From NCBI GenBank assembly GCA_020024555.1, contig JAHHTQ010000007.1:8728-72727 (forward strand): 64,000 nt of DNA, written 5' to 3'. Source of the stretch: Angelakisella sp. GTDB taxonomy: Bacteria > Bacillota > Clostridia > Oscillospirales > Ruminococcaceae. The position numbers and the translations under genes were made by a program. Shown one piece after another: positions 1-8,930 of the stretch (its first letter is position 1; every line of letters begins with the position of its first letter). Under the pieces are notes generated by a model, which was not told the DNA's origin, did not search any database, and worked only from the letters and a program-made list of their open reading frames with translations.

Positions 1-3000
1 AACCAAAAAAGAACTATACATTGGGTGAATGGTGTAAATCCACCGAAAATGGGTGGAGAGAATCCTGATTTTGTAACAAATTTTGAAACCTATGGCGGAA
101 AGGAATATATTACTTATACTGCGCCATACCATGAAAACAGAGGTTGGTATGATGTGAATAAGTTTTTTAACGGGGATCAATTTTTATGTTTTGTAGCCGC
201 AACAGCAAATTCATTGCAATGGTGGATGAATATAAACAGAGATAATATCGAGAGATATTTAAGCGCAAATCAGCAATATACTCAGAATAAAAAAGACTAT
301 ATAGAAATGGTATTAAATAAAAAAGATATTAATCAAGCCAACAGTCCCATATATGATAAATATTTTAATATATTTAATAACAGAAAAGAAGGTTATTGGC
401 CGGATTTATTGATAGGTCATTATGTTAACGGCTATCCTTTTAAGGAAAAAGGCGGTACTATCGATCCTGATCCGATTTATGGTGATGGGGCGAAACTGTT
501 GGAAAATGGCCCTCATTTCGCCGGTGGTTATTTTTTTGATGTGTTTAAAGAAAAAACATTGTCGTATAGATATCTGATATCTACGTATCAGGAAATGAAA
601 AACATTTTGAAAGAGATTGATAACGGCAGTATAATAATGTTGAGTTATCAACTGTCAAACACAGTTTCGCATGTTGTCACTCTTTGGGGTGTGGAATATG
701 ATGAAAAGGGAAATCCTGTTGCCGTATACTATACAGATTCCGATGATGAAAATGATGTTAATGTAGGTATGAGAAGATATAAGGTTGTTGAAAAAAGAGG
801 TTTACCCTATATTACAACAGAGGAAACGGGAAAATTGGGGGGTTCTTTGATACAAGCCTTGATTACATTGTCTCCGGGAAGTGAAAAAGCGTGGGAAAAC
901 AGTTATAATGTAAAAGAACTTGAACTTGAATGGCAAGATGAACTAATATATAACGGAACACCACAAAAGCCTACTGTAACAGCAAAGAATATAGATAAAG
1001 GCGACGATATTGAGCTTATTGTAACAGGTGAAGGAACAGATGCAGGCGAATATGAAGCAACAGTTACAATGAACGGAAAATCTGCGTATAAATATATATT
1101 GCCACAAGAAACCACAAGAAAATTTACCATAAAGAAAGCAAAGCCACAGGTAAATCTTGATATTGAAGTTAATTCAGACAAATCAATAATTTTTGATATT
1201 AATGTTAAAGGTATCAATGATATTGGATTGAACGGAACAGTTAAAATAAAAGACGGTGATGTGGAAATAGCCGATATAGATGTTAGAAACGGAGTTGCCC
1301 GTTTTGTATGGAAAAATCCTAATGTGACTGCAAATAACTTTGTTGCTGAATTTACTCCGCTAAATACTGAGGGAAAAAATTATGATGTATCCAGCAGTGA
1401 AAGCAAAAACCCTGATGAAACAAAAATAGAGCAAAAACCATTGTATATCAGTGAAATTTCAGAGAAAAAGTATGGTTATCCTGATTTTAAATTGGAAACA
1501 AGCGGTGGCAGTGTCTTCGGAAAAGTTGTTTATACAAGTGACAGACCCGATATTCTTTCCGTAAACAATGATATGGCAACTATTCACAAAGTTGGTACAG
1601 TTATGATTACGGCAACGTTGAAGGGTAATGATAAGTATAAAGATGCGGTTGCAAAATATGAACTTACAATTAAAAAGGCAGATGCGCCTATTCTTACTTT
1701 CCCAAAAGCAACTGAGATAAGTTATGGTCAGAAATTATCCGACAGTAAGCTTGTTGGCGGTACAGCAGGCTTTGGCGCTTTTGAATGGGTAGACGAAAAC
1801 ATTGTTCCAACTGTAAAAAACAGTGGTTATGCAGTAAAATTTGTTCCAAGTTATGAAACAACACAAAACTATGAGCCAATCAGTAATTTGACAAAAGCAG
1901 TTCAAATTGATGTGCAGAAAGTTGATACGAATTTAAATTTAATTGCCGAGCCAATACATAAAGATAATAAGATTAATATTGGTTTGTCGCTATATGTTGA
2001 AAAATCAGGCTTCGGTGAGGCTTCAACAGGTAAAGTGAAATTTATTGATTGCACAGACAATAAAAGTACTGAGCTTGCGGAAGTTTCATTAACAAATGGT
2101 GTGGCAACATTTATGTGGGAAGATTTGTCACAGCAGATATATTCTGTAAAAGCCGTATACAGTGGTGATGATAATTATTCCGCAAAAACAACTCTGCCGA
2201 TAGATATTGATATAAGAAAGAAACCACAGGAACATTTTGAATTTGAAAATATTGGTAATAAAACTTATGGTGATAAAGAATTTAAGCTTGTTGCAAATGG
2301 CGGAACAGGTAATGGTAAAATAAGTTTTAACAGTAATAATCCAAATGTTATCAGTATTGATGGAGATATTGCAACTATTCATAACGTTGGTGATGCAATA
2401 ATTACAGCTACAAAAAAAGGTAATGAAGAGTATAATGATGCGGTATCAACAATTAATATTACCGTAAATAAAAAATTACTTGTCGTTAAAGCTGATGATA
2501 AAAAAATTGTTAAGGGTAGCGCAATGCCAAAATTCACATATAGGGTAGATGGTTTGGTAAATGGTGATAAGCTGACGCAAGAGCCAAATATAAGTACAAA
2601 TTTACAAGATACAAATATCGTTGGTAAACATATAATTTCTGTTACAGGCGCAAACTTTACGAATATTGAGAATTACAATGTTATATATAAAGATGGCGTA
2701 TTGCTTATTGTGAATAGCAGTAATCCTGATGGCGGTTCAGGTGATGACAGTGACAGCTCCGACAGTTCAAGCAGTGAGAACAGTAGCAAACCTGAAAGTT
2801 CGGGCAGTGGTAACAGTAACAGACCGAATTATGATACAGACGATGATTATAACAATAACAGTAGTAGCAATAATTCATCAGTCAGTGAAAATAGCGTAAT
2901 TACAAATAAATTTGTTCAAGATGAAAAATCTGAGCAAAGTTCAACAAGTACATCTACTGTTACAAAAGAGCCTTTGAAAGAAGAAAATATAAGTTCTGAC

Positions 3001-3201
3001 AGTTCTGAAAGCGGAAGCGGTGAAATATCAGAAAGCAGTATAAACAGTAGCCCTACTGAAATTAAGCAAGAATATACTGAAAATACAAATAAAACCGAAA
3101 CAAGAAAAAATATTGCAAAAGCAATAGCGATAATTATTGCGGTGGGTTTTGTATCGTTGGGTATTTTCTATGTGGTTAAATTTAAAAAGTTTAAAAATTA
3201 A
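1..3201 (+). CDS. IdeS/Mac-like (C66) cysteine protease with Ig-like stalk, surface-anchored; 5' partial
   Basis: The frame is open from base 1, so the gene starts upstream; a GTG at 25 lies inside the conserved region and is not a credible start. Numbering from that GTG, residues 1-285 match the streptococcal IgG protease IdeS: a GWYDV segment, catalytic Cys55 (codon 187) before an AATANSLQWW helix, His216 (codon 670) in SHVVTLWG, and Asp238/Asp240 in TDSD. These correspond to the IdeS Cys, His and Asp catalytic residues. Residues about 300-910 form beta-rich MBG/Ig-like repeats, two of them clearly related (about 470-560 and 735-820). A Ser/Asn-rich spacer follows (about 910-1025), then a hydrophobic helix (about 1030-1050) and a Lys-rich tail. 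There is no LPXTG, so the anchor is probably a membrane helix. Proteolysis of host immunoglobulin is an inference from family; the true substrate is unknown. Confidence 0.85.
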   Translation, partial: NQKRTIHWVNGVNPPKMGGENPDFVTNFETYGGKEYITYTAPYHENRGWYDVNKFFNGDQFLCFVAATANSLQWWMNINRDNIERYLSANQQYTQNKKDYIEMVLNKKDINQANSPIYDKYFNIFNNRKEGYWPDLLIGHYVNGYPFKEKGGTIDPDPIYGDGAKLLENGPHFAGGYFFDVFKEKTLSYRYLISTYQEMKNILKEIDNGSIIMLSYQLSNTVSHVVTLWGVEYDEKGNPVAVYYTDSDDENDVNVGMRRYKVVEKRGLPYITTEETGKLGGSLIQALITLSPGSEKAWENSYNVKELELEWQDELIYNGTPQKPTVTAKNIDKGDDIELIVTGEGTDAGEYEATVTMNGKSAYKYILPQETTRKFTIKKAKPQVNLDIEVNSDKSIIFDINVKGINDIGLNGTVKIKDGDVEIADIDVRNGVARFVWKNPNVTANNFVAEFTPLNTEGKNYDVSSSESKNPDETKIEQKPLYISEISEKKYGYPDFKLETSGGSVFGKVVYTSDRPDILSVNNDMATIHKVGTVMITATLKGNDKYKDAVAKYELTIKKADAPILTFPKATEISYGQKLSDSKLVGGTAGFGAFEWVDENIVPTVKNSGYAVKFVPSYETTQNYEPISNLTKAVQIDVQKVDTNLNLIAEPIHKDNKINIGLSLYVEKSGFGEASTGKVKFIDCTDNKSTELAEVSLTNGVATFMWEDLSQQIYSVKAVYSGDDNYSAKTTLPIDIDIRKKPQEHFEFENIGNKTYGDKEFKLVANGGTGNGKISFNSNNPNVISIDGDIATIHNVGDAIITATKKGNEEYNDAVSTINITVNKKLLVVKADDKKIVKGSAMPKFTYRVDGLVNGDKLTQEPNISTNLQDTNIVGKHIISVTGANFTNIENYNVIYKDGVLLIVNSSNPDGGSGDDSDSSDSSSSENSSKPESSGSGNSNRPNYDTDDDYNNNSSSNNSSVSENSVITNKFVQDEKSEQSSTSTSTVTKEPLKEENISSDSSESGSGEISESSINSSPTEIKQEYTENTNKTETRKNIAKAIAIIIAVGFVSLGIFYVVKFKKFKN

Positions 3202-3210
3202 TAACTAATT

Positions 3211-3358
3211 AAAAAAGGTATAGTCATTCGACATAATGACGAAGTTTAAAAGTTTTAGTCAATTTTTTTCAAAAAATTGCGGTTCTTAGGCAGAGCCAAA
3301 GACGTTTTCCGCAGAAAACGGAACGCTTTTTCCGACAATAGTGTTTTTCGACATAATA
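3211..3358 (+). repeat. Degenerate copy A of interspersed hairpin-rich element
   Basis: This stretch shares its core with the elements at 8931-9195, 44196-44461 and 53307-53464: a Phe-like AATTTTTTTCAAAAAATT hairpin, then a GGTTCTTAGGCAG segment and GTTTTCCGCAGAAAAC. It is the short version, in the same orientation as the 53 kb copy. The CAG...TGTC termini seen in other copies are not recognisable, and no flanking direct repeat is visible, so this copy is decayed or recombined. It lies between the protease gene and its terminator hairpin. Confidence 0.75.
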
Positions 3359-3400
3359 AAAGCTTTATCTCTATTATTTACAGAGATAAAGCTTTTTTGT
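3359..3400 (+). terminator. Rho-independent terminator after the surface protease
   Basis: AAGCTTTATCTC pairs with GAGATAAAGCTT across a short loop, followed by a T-run on the plus strand. A-rich sequence on the left means it may also work for the converging minus-strand gene. Confidence 0.8.
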
Positions 3401-3411
3401 TTTCTTATTCT

Positions 3412-3828
3412 TTATATAAGTTCATATATAGATTTTATTAAATCATAAGTGGGTTTATCTATGGAATAGATACCTGTATATGGACGTTCAGCAAAATATT
3501 TGTCGTCTTTTTCGTATATAAACAGAGTATTTGTTCCGTTTGAGAGTACAAAATCAATTTTTATATAATCAATATCAATGGGAGGATTGTCACTGATACT
3601 TTGTTTTCGCGTAGGTTTGGAAGATTTAAGAGCAGATATTATATTTTCTATAACCTTTTTATCCGAATAATTTTTATTTTCTTCCTTAACTGTTAAAGTA
3701 ATGGATTTAATATCATAAGTTTCGGGCAAAATAATCGGCTTTGCTTTCGGGAAAGTATTATGTAAGAAAATTACACATATTAAAGCAAGACAGATAATAA
3801 TTACAAAAACAAAAGAAACTTTTTTCAT
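3412..3828 (-). CDS. Small membrane-anchored protein of unknown function
   Basis: This 138-residue protein has an N-terminal hydrophobic helix (about residues 4-24) that should act as a signal anchor, followed by an extracytoplasmic domain of about 110 residues. The C-terminal half (FIYEKDDKYFAERPYTGIY) resembles small DUF5301-type domains of Firmicutes, but I am not sure of that family name. An AAGGAGG ribosome binding site sits just upstream of the ATG. It lies 37 bases downstream of the GH31 gene on the same strand, so the two may be co-transcribed. No catalytic motif is seen. Confidence 0.7.
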   Translation of the reverse strand: MKKVSFVFVIIICLALICVIFLHNTFPKAKPIILPETYDIKSITLTVKEENKNYSDKKVIENIISALKSSKPTRKQSISDNPPIDIDYIKIDFVLSNGTNTLFIYEKDDKYFAERPYTGIYSIDKPTYDLIKSIYELI

Positions 3829-3865
3829 TTTTTACCTCCTTCAAGATTTTCAAAATATTGAATAA

Positions 3866-6151
3866 TTATAAGTTAATTGTTATTTCACGATTTTCTTGTG
3901 TATTTGACTTATTGTGTATAATAAATTTTTTGTATTTATTTTCGTAACCATTGTGTTTTACAGCATATTTAAAAGAGTTGCTTTCGTATTTAAAATCATA
4001 TATGTTGTATTCTCCGTTACGATAATTAAAGTCAGTGTGATTATCCTGATAGTGCGTATATTCTGCCGTATCACCGTAGATATTCAGTATCAGAGTATCA
4101 AGAGGTTTTTCCCCAACATATTCCATTTGTTCGTACATTGGCAAAATAGTTCCCTCTTTTACGAATATTGGGCAAACATCAAGCGGGGCATTGTATGTAA
4201 AGTGTTTGTTGCCTGTGATTTTTTCGTTTGTCCAAAAATCATACCAGTTACCCTCTGGCAAATATACGGTCTTGTGAGTTGCACCCTGCATAACCACAGG
4301 TGAAACAAGAATGTTTTCGCCAAGCATAAATTGGTCATTACAGTTTTGCGCATTTATATCATTTTCATATTCAAGCACCATAGCGCGCATAACGGGTAGT
4401 CCTGTCTTTTCCCCTATATAGAATAAATCGTATATGTATGGCAAAAGTGAATATCTTAGGTTTACATATTTGCGGTAAATATCAAGTATTTCTTTTTTGA
4501 ATTTCCATGGTTCTTGATATTTTGTTCCGAGCGCCGAGTGATTTCGGAACAGTGGGGAGAAACAGCCAACTTGTACCCAACGCGCCATTAGTTCGGGTGT
4601 GGGATCGTAGCTAAATCCACCGACATCTGTACCGACAAAGCTCATTCCGCTTAGTCCCAAATTGCAAAGTTGCGGTATAGCCATTTGCAGATGCGCCCAT
4701 ATACTGTGGTTGTCGCCTGTCCATGCTGTTGAGTATTTTTGCGAGCCACTGTAACAGGCGCGGGTAATAACAAAAGGACGTTTACCTGTCTGCTCTTTTA
4801 GGTATTCGTATGTTGCCTTTGCCATATTATGTCCGTATACGTTGTGTATTTCTTTATGAGTGGTGTATCTGTCTTCGTCACGGAATACAACATCGTCAGG
4901 CAGTGGTCCATTGAAACTTGCAGGTTCGTTCATATCATTCCATATACCTTGCACACCCATATCAAGAAGTACTTTGTGATTTTTGCCCCACCATTTTCGA
5001 ACCTCACTGTTGCCAAAATCAGGATATACAGAGTCGCCGGGCCATACGGCATTCACATAAGTTACTCCGTCTTTGTCTGTTGCAAAGTATCCGTTTTTTA
5101 AGCCATCGTCATAGATACTGTAACCTTTATCTTTTTTTACGCCGGGGTCAATAATTGTAACTATTTTTATGCCTTGTTGCGCAAGTTTTTCAAGCTCTGC
5201 CTTTGGATTTGGGTGTCTTTCTTTGTCCCAAGTAAAGACTCTGTATCCGTCCATATAGTCAATATCCATATGTATAACATCACACGGTATTTTGTGTTTT
5301 CTCATATTGTCTGCAATATAGCCAATATCTTTTTCATCAATATAGCCCCATCTGCTTTGTTGATGTCCCAGTGTCCAAAGTTGCGGAAGCGGTGTTGTTC
5401 CTGTAAGCAGCGTATATCCCCCTATTACGTCTTTCATATTTTCACCATAGATAAAGTAATAGTCTATTGCGCCGTTATTCGCCCCAAACATACAATATTC
5501 GTCACTGTTTTTACCCATATCAAAATATGTTTTGAATGTGTTGTCAAAAAATATTCCGTAAACAGTATCTTTTCTCAATGATATATAGAATGGTATTGAT
5601 TTATACAAAGCTCTGTAACTGTCAACTTGTGGTGAAGGGTCATCGGTATTCCACATTATATAGTCATAGTGACGTTTGTTTAAAAAACCGGTTTTGTCGC
5701 CAAGACCATAAAAACACTCATCGGGATTTAATTCCTTTGCAATATATAGTTCCTGTGTGTTTGAGTCCTTTACGGAGTGTCCCTCGCCAATGAGTATTTC
5801 GGTTTGTTCCTGTCTCAGTTGTTCGGTTTGCGCAAGTGGTTTGCGGTAATCTTTTACAATAGATTTTCCGTTTTTGTCAAAAAAATCAACATAGAAATCA
5901 CTGTCAACAACAGCTGTTATATTTTTTGTTTTTATAATTATTTTTTCATCTTTTTGTTCGGTTGTAAAGTCACTGAAATCATCAAAAGTTTTTTCTATTG
6001 CTTTTGATTGTGAACCTTCGTTCTTAGGGTCATAATACACCCTGATTATATTTTCGTTTATGATTTGCAAAAATCCTGCGCCGTTTTCAAAGTTTAAATT
6101 AACAATATTTTTTGCGATATTGTAATTTTTAATTTTTCCTATGTTATTCAT
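3866..6151 (-). CDS. Glycoside hydrolase family 31 alpha-glucosidase
   Basis: This 761-residue protein is a complete GH31 enzyme that releases alpha-linked glucose (or xylose) from oligosaccharides. The N-terminal beta-sandwich runs to about residue 230 (FYGLGDKTG motif). The TIM barrel carries the nucleophile Asp406 in GIWNDMNEP and the acid/base Asp480 in TGDN; FVGTDVGGF and RNHSALG follow. C-terminal beta domains end the protein. There is no signal peptide, so it acts in the cytoplasm on imported oligosaccharides. It is transcribed divergently from the metal-efflux operon, with its own promoter at 6213-6241. The exact substrate cannot be told from sequence. Confidence 0.93.
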   Translation of the reverse strand: MNNIGKIKNYNIAKNIVNLNFENGAGFLQIINENIIRVYYDPKNEGSQSKAIEKTFDDFSDFTTEQKDEKIIIKTKNITAVVDSDFYVDFFDKNGKSIVKDYRKPLAQTEQLRQEQTEILIGEGHSVKDSNTQELYIAKELNPDECFYGLGDKTGFLNKRHYDYIMWNTDDPSPQVDSYRALYKSIPFYISLRKDTVYGIFFDNTFKTYFDMGKNSDEYCMFGANNGAIDYYFIYGENMKDVIGGYTLLTGTTPLPQLWTLGHQQSRWGYIDEKDIGYIADNMRKHKIPCDVIHMDIDYMDGYRVFTWDKERHPNPKAELEKLAQQGIKIVTIIDPGVKKDKGYSIYDDGLKNGYFATDKDGVTYVNAVWPGDSVYPDFGNSEVRKWWGKNHKVLLDMGVQGIWNDMNEPASFNGPLPDDVVFRDEDRYTTHKEIHNVYGHNMAKATYEYLKEQTGKRPFVITRACYSGSQKYSTAWTGDNHSIWAHLQMAIPQLCNLGLSGMSFVGTDVGGFSYDPTPELMARWVQVGCFSPLFRNHSALGTKYQEPWKFKKEILDIYRKYVNLRYSLLPYIYDLFYIGEKTGLPVMRAMVLEYENDINAQNCNDQFMLGENILVSPVVMQGATHKTVYLPEGNWYDFWTNEKITGNKHFTYNAPLDVCPIFVKEGTILPMYEQMEYVGEKPLDTLILNIYGDTAEYTHYQDNHTDFNYRNGEYNIYDFKYESNSFKYAVKHNGYENKYKKFIIHNKSNTQENREITINL

Positions 6152-6212
6152 AGTTGTTTGCTCCTTTTATTTTTTTGTCTCTCCTTTGCAACTTATTTTC
6201 AATCCTGTTTAG

Positions 6213-6241
6213 ATGTTATCAGCATAAGTTATTATTGTCAA
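6213..6241 (-). promoter_or_regulatory. Promoter of the GH31 gene
   Basis: On the minus strand TTGACA (plus 6236-6241) and TAACAT (plus 6213-6218) are separated by 17 bases, about 60 bases upstream of the GH31 ATG. This is a good sigma-A type match. Confidence 0.6.
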
Positions 6242-6285
6242 TAGATAAATTGTTATGTAAAACAAAAATAAATATTAAAAAGTAC

Positions 6286-6340
6286 TTGACAAATGAGTAC
6301 ATACTCAACTATAATATAAATACAGTTGAGTATGTACTCA
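6286..6340 (+). promoter_or_regulatory. Promoter and double operator of the metal-efflux operon
   Basis: TTGACA (6286-6291) and TATAAT (6310-6315) are 18 bases apart. Two 16-base arms, 6294-6309 (in the spacer) and 6325-6340 (just after the -10), are perfect reverse complements of each other. Each arm is itself nearly palindromic (TGAGTA-CA-TACTCA), the layout expected for binding of an ArsR/CadC-type dimer. Binding would cover the promoter on both sides of the -10. Confidence 0.85.
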
Positions 6341-6371
6341 ATTTAATATTGGTTTATCGGAGGTGTAAATC

Positions 6372-6725
6372 TTGTCAAGAAATGAGTATACGTGTGATTG
6401 TACGGTGATACATGAAAATATTTTGGCAGAAGTAAAAAAAGAAATGCTTTCAGAAGAACATTTCGATTTTGTTTCAAATTTTTTTAAAATAATGGGTGAT
6501 GGAACACGTTTCAGAATACTTTGGGCGCTTGATAAACACGAAATGTGCGTATGCGACATAGCAAATTTGCTTAGTATGACAAAATCGGCGGTATCACATC
6601 AACTTGCGACACTTCGCAAAACAAATTTGGTAAAATGCAGACGTGACGGTAAAACAGTTTATTATTCATTGAGTGATGACCACGTAAAAACAATGCTTGA
6701 AGCAGGCGTGTCACATATACATTAA
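6372..6725 (+). CDS. cadC: CadC/CmtR-like ArsR-family metal-responsive repressor
   Basis: This 117-residue winged-helix protein should repress the following efflux genes until Cd, Pb or Zn binds. The start is TTG, chosen because GGAGGTG lies six bases upstream. Metal-site residues of the CadC type are visible: Cys8 and Cys10 in the N-terminal arm and Cys59 and Cys61 in MCVCD of the alpha-3 helix. A second possible site is formed by Asp103/His104 with His115 and His117 at the C-terminus (alpha-5 type). The DNA-recognition helix is TKSAVSHQLATL. The operator just upstream implies autoregulation. The metal specificity is inferred. Confidence 0.85.
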   Translation: MSRNEYTCDCTVIHENILAEVKKEMLSEEHFDFVSNFFKIMGDGTRFRILWALDKHEMCVCDIANLLSMTKSAVSHQLATLRKTNLVKCRRDGKTVYYSLSDDHVKTMLEAGVSHIH

Positions 6726-6808
6726 AGTCAACGCCACACAATTAATATATTGTGGTATTATCTTTAATTTACAAAAAATATTATTTAGATATGAAAGGAA
6801 TTAATATT

Positions 6809-7030
6809 ATGAAAAAAACATTTAGACTTGTAGGACTGGATTGCGCAAACTGCGCAAACAAAATGGAGAAAAAAATATCAACGCTTGACGGAGTAAATGA
6901 GGTTGTTATAAACTTTATGACAACAAAAATGATTGTAGAATATGATGAGGCAAAAGAAACAGAGGTAATGGAAAATATTGCAAATGTAATACATAGTATA
7001 GACAGCAATGTGGAAATAAAAAGAGGTTAA
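6809..7030 (+). CDS. Heavy-metal-associated (HMA) domain metallochaperone
   Basis: This 73-residue protein is a single ferredoxin-like HMA domain with the metal-binding motif GLDCANC near the N-terminus. The ATG at 6809 is preferred over an upstream in-frame GTG/ATG because AAAGGA lies about ten bases before it. It sits between the repressor and the P-type ATPase, nine bases before the latter. The ATPase lacks its own N-terminal HMA domain, so this protein probably delivers metal to it in trans. Confidence 0.85.
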   Translation: MKKTFRLVGLDCANCANKMEKKISTLDGVNEVVINFMTTKMIVEYDEAKETEVMENIANVIHSIDSNVEIKRG

Positions 7031-7039
7031 TAGTCTCAT

Positions 7040-8875
7040 ATGAAGAAAGATTTATATAAAATAATAATAAGCGCAGTTCTTTTTATCGGTGGTGTAATTT
7101 GCGGATATATATTTCCCCCAATCGTTTCGGCAGTATTGTTTTTTGCCGCGTATATACTTGTAGGATATGAAGTGCTTATAAGCGCTGTAAAAAATATATT
7201 AAAAGGTAAAGTTTTTGATGAGAACTTTTTGATGGCGCTGGCGACAGTAGGCGCTGTTATAATAGGACACTATTCAGAAGCAGTGGGCGTAATGCTGTTT
7301 TACCAAGTGGGCGAGCTTTTTCAAAGTTATGCTGTCAATAAATCAAGAAAGTCTATAAGCACATTAATGGATATACGCCCTGATTTTGCAAACGTGGTTG
7401 AGGGTGACACAGTAACCAAAAAAGACCCTTATGATGTAAATATCGGAGATACAATAATAGTAAAAGCAGGCGAAAAAATACCTCTTGACGGGATAGTTAT
7501 CGAGGGAAATTCCACTCTTGACACTTCGGCTCTGACAGGCGAATCTGTTCCACGTGAGATAGAAAAAGACAGCGAAGTGCTGAGTGGTTCTGTAAATATC
7601 AATGGTTTGCTTAAAATACAGGTTACGAAAGAATTTGGGGAATCAACAGTCAGCAAAATACTTGATTTAGTGGAAAATGCAACCAACAAAAAATCAAAGT
7701 CCGAGAACTTTATAAGTAAATTTGCGCTTGTATATACTCCGATAGTGGTTATTTTGGCTCTTATTATAGCGATTGTTCCACCGCTTTTCAATGATTATAA
7801 TTTTAAAGTTTGGGTATATCGCGCGTTTACATTTTTGGTTGTTTCTTGTCCCTGCGCTTTGGTTATTTCCATACCACTGTCATTCTTTGGAGGTATCGGT
7901 GGAGCATCAAAAGAAGGTGTGCTTGTAAAGGGAAGCAACTATCTTGAAGCGCTGGCAAAAGCCGACACTGTTGTATTCGATAAGACAGGTACGCTGACGG
8001 AGGGCGTATTTAAAGTACAAAATATATTTGCGACAGACGGAAATACTGAAAAAGTACTGGAATATGCCTCTTATGCAGAAAATTATTCAAATCACCCGAT
8101 AGCTGTTTCAATAAAAAATGAATACGGCAAAGAAATAGATGTCAAGAAACTGGGAAATCCCGAAGAAATAGCAGGATATGGCATAAAAGTCCGTATAGAG
8201 AACAATGAAGTTTTGTGCGGTAACATTAAATTAATGCAAAGTGAAAACATAGATGTGGAAGCGACACAAGAAGTCGGTACAGTTGTCTATGTTGCTGTTG
8301 ACGGAAAGTTTATAGGCTATATAATAATTGCAGATGTTATTAAACAAGAGGCAAAATCGGCTATTACAGAACTAAAAAAATGCGGAATAAGAGAAACTGT
8401 GATGCTGACAGGAGACAGCAACAGTGTCGCAGAAAAAGTATCAAAAGAACTGGATATTGACAAAGTATATTCTCAACTACTGCCGACGGATAAAGTTGAA
8501 AAGTTGGAGGATATATTGGAAAATAAAAAAGGAAATGTTGTATTTGTCGGTGACGGTGTGAATGATGCGCCTGTGCTTGCACGCGCGGATATTGGTATTG
8601 CTATGGGTGGCGTAGGTTCTGATGCGGCTATTGAGGCTGCGGATATTGTGCTTATGACTGATGAAGTATCAAATATAGCGACAGCGATTAGAATTTCGAG
8701 AAAGACATTGACGATAGTTAAAGAAAATATTGTATTTGCTTTGGGTGTCAAGATTTTGATTTTGATTTTGACAGCATTTGGATATACATCTATGTGGCTT
8801 GCTATTTTTGGCGATGTTGGCGTATCGGTAATAGCGATATTAAACGCTTTGCGTGCGCTGAAAATAAAAAAATAA
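7040..8875 (+). CDS. cadA: P1B-type heavy-metal efflux ATPase (Cd/Zn/Pb)
   Basis: This 611-residue membrane pump exports divalent soft metals using ATP. The transmembrane metal site is Cys270-Pro-Cys272 (SCPCALV). The phosphorylated Asp314 is in DKTGTLTEG, followed by the NHPIA His-Pro dipeptide of the nucleotide domain, MLTGDS, and the hinge GDGVNDAPVLA. About six to eight helices are visible. It is shorter than typical CadA (about 700 residues) because the HMA domain is a separate upstream gene. Expression should depend on the CadC-like repressor. Confidence 0.93.
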   Translation: MKKDLYKIIISAVLFIGGVICGYIFPPIVSAVLFFAAYILVGYEVLISAVKNILKGKVFDENFLMALATVGAVIIGHYSEAVGVMLFYQVGELFQSYAVNKSRKSISTLMDIRPDFANVVEGDTVTKKDPYDVNIGDTIIVKAGEKIPLDGIVIEGNSTLDTSALTGESVPREIEKDSEVLSGSVNINGLLKIQVTKEFGESTVSKILDLVENATNKKSKSENFISKFALVYTPIVVILALIIAIVPPLFNDYNFKVWVYRAFTFLVVSCPCALVISIPLSFFGGIGGASKEGVLVKGSNYLEALAKADTVVFDKTGTLTEGVFKVQNIFATDGNTEKVLEYASYAENYSNHPIAVSIKNEYGKEIDVKKLGNPEEIAGYGIKVRIENNEVLCGNIKLMQSENIDVEATQEVGTVVYVAVDGKFIGYIIIADVIKQEAKSAITELKKCGIRETVMLTGDSNSVAEKVSKELDIDKVYSQLLPTDKVEKLEDILENKKGNVVFVGDGVNDAPVLARADIGIAMGGVGSDAAIEAADIVLMTDEVSNIATAIRISRKTLTIVKENIVFALGVKILILILTAFGYTSMWLAIFGDVGVSVIAILNALRALKIKK

Positions 8876-8897
8876 ATATAGAATATAAAATTTTAAA

Positions 8898-8930
8898 ACC
8901 GTATTTCTTCTTGATAAAAAGAAATACGGT
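8898..8930. terminator. Left copy of a duplicated terminator hairpin
   Basis: ACCGTATTTC pairs with GAAATACGGT. The same hairpin occurs again at 9196-9229, exactly at the other side of the mobile-like element. It lies 22 bases after the ATPase stop. Confidence 0.7.

Noticed and set aside
25..27. GTG as start of the surface protease
   Set aside because: The reading frame and IdeS similarity continue to base 1 (tryptophan before the GTG matches IdeS), so the real start is outside the window.
2740..3060. Tandem DNA repeat in the Ser-rich region of the surface protease
   Set aside because: It is low-complexity AGT/AGC codon bias without a regular repeat unit.
3040..3201. Sortase (LPXTG) anchor in the surface protease
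   Set aside because: No LPXTG-like motif precedes the C-terminal helix; a membrane anchor is the simpler reading.
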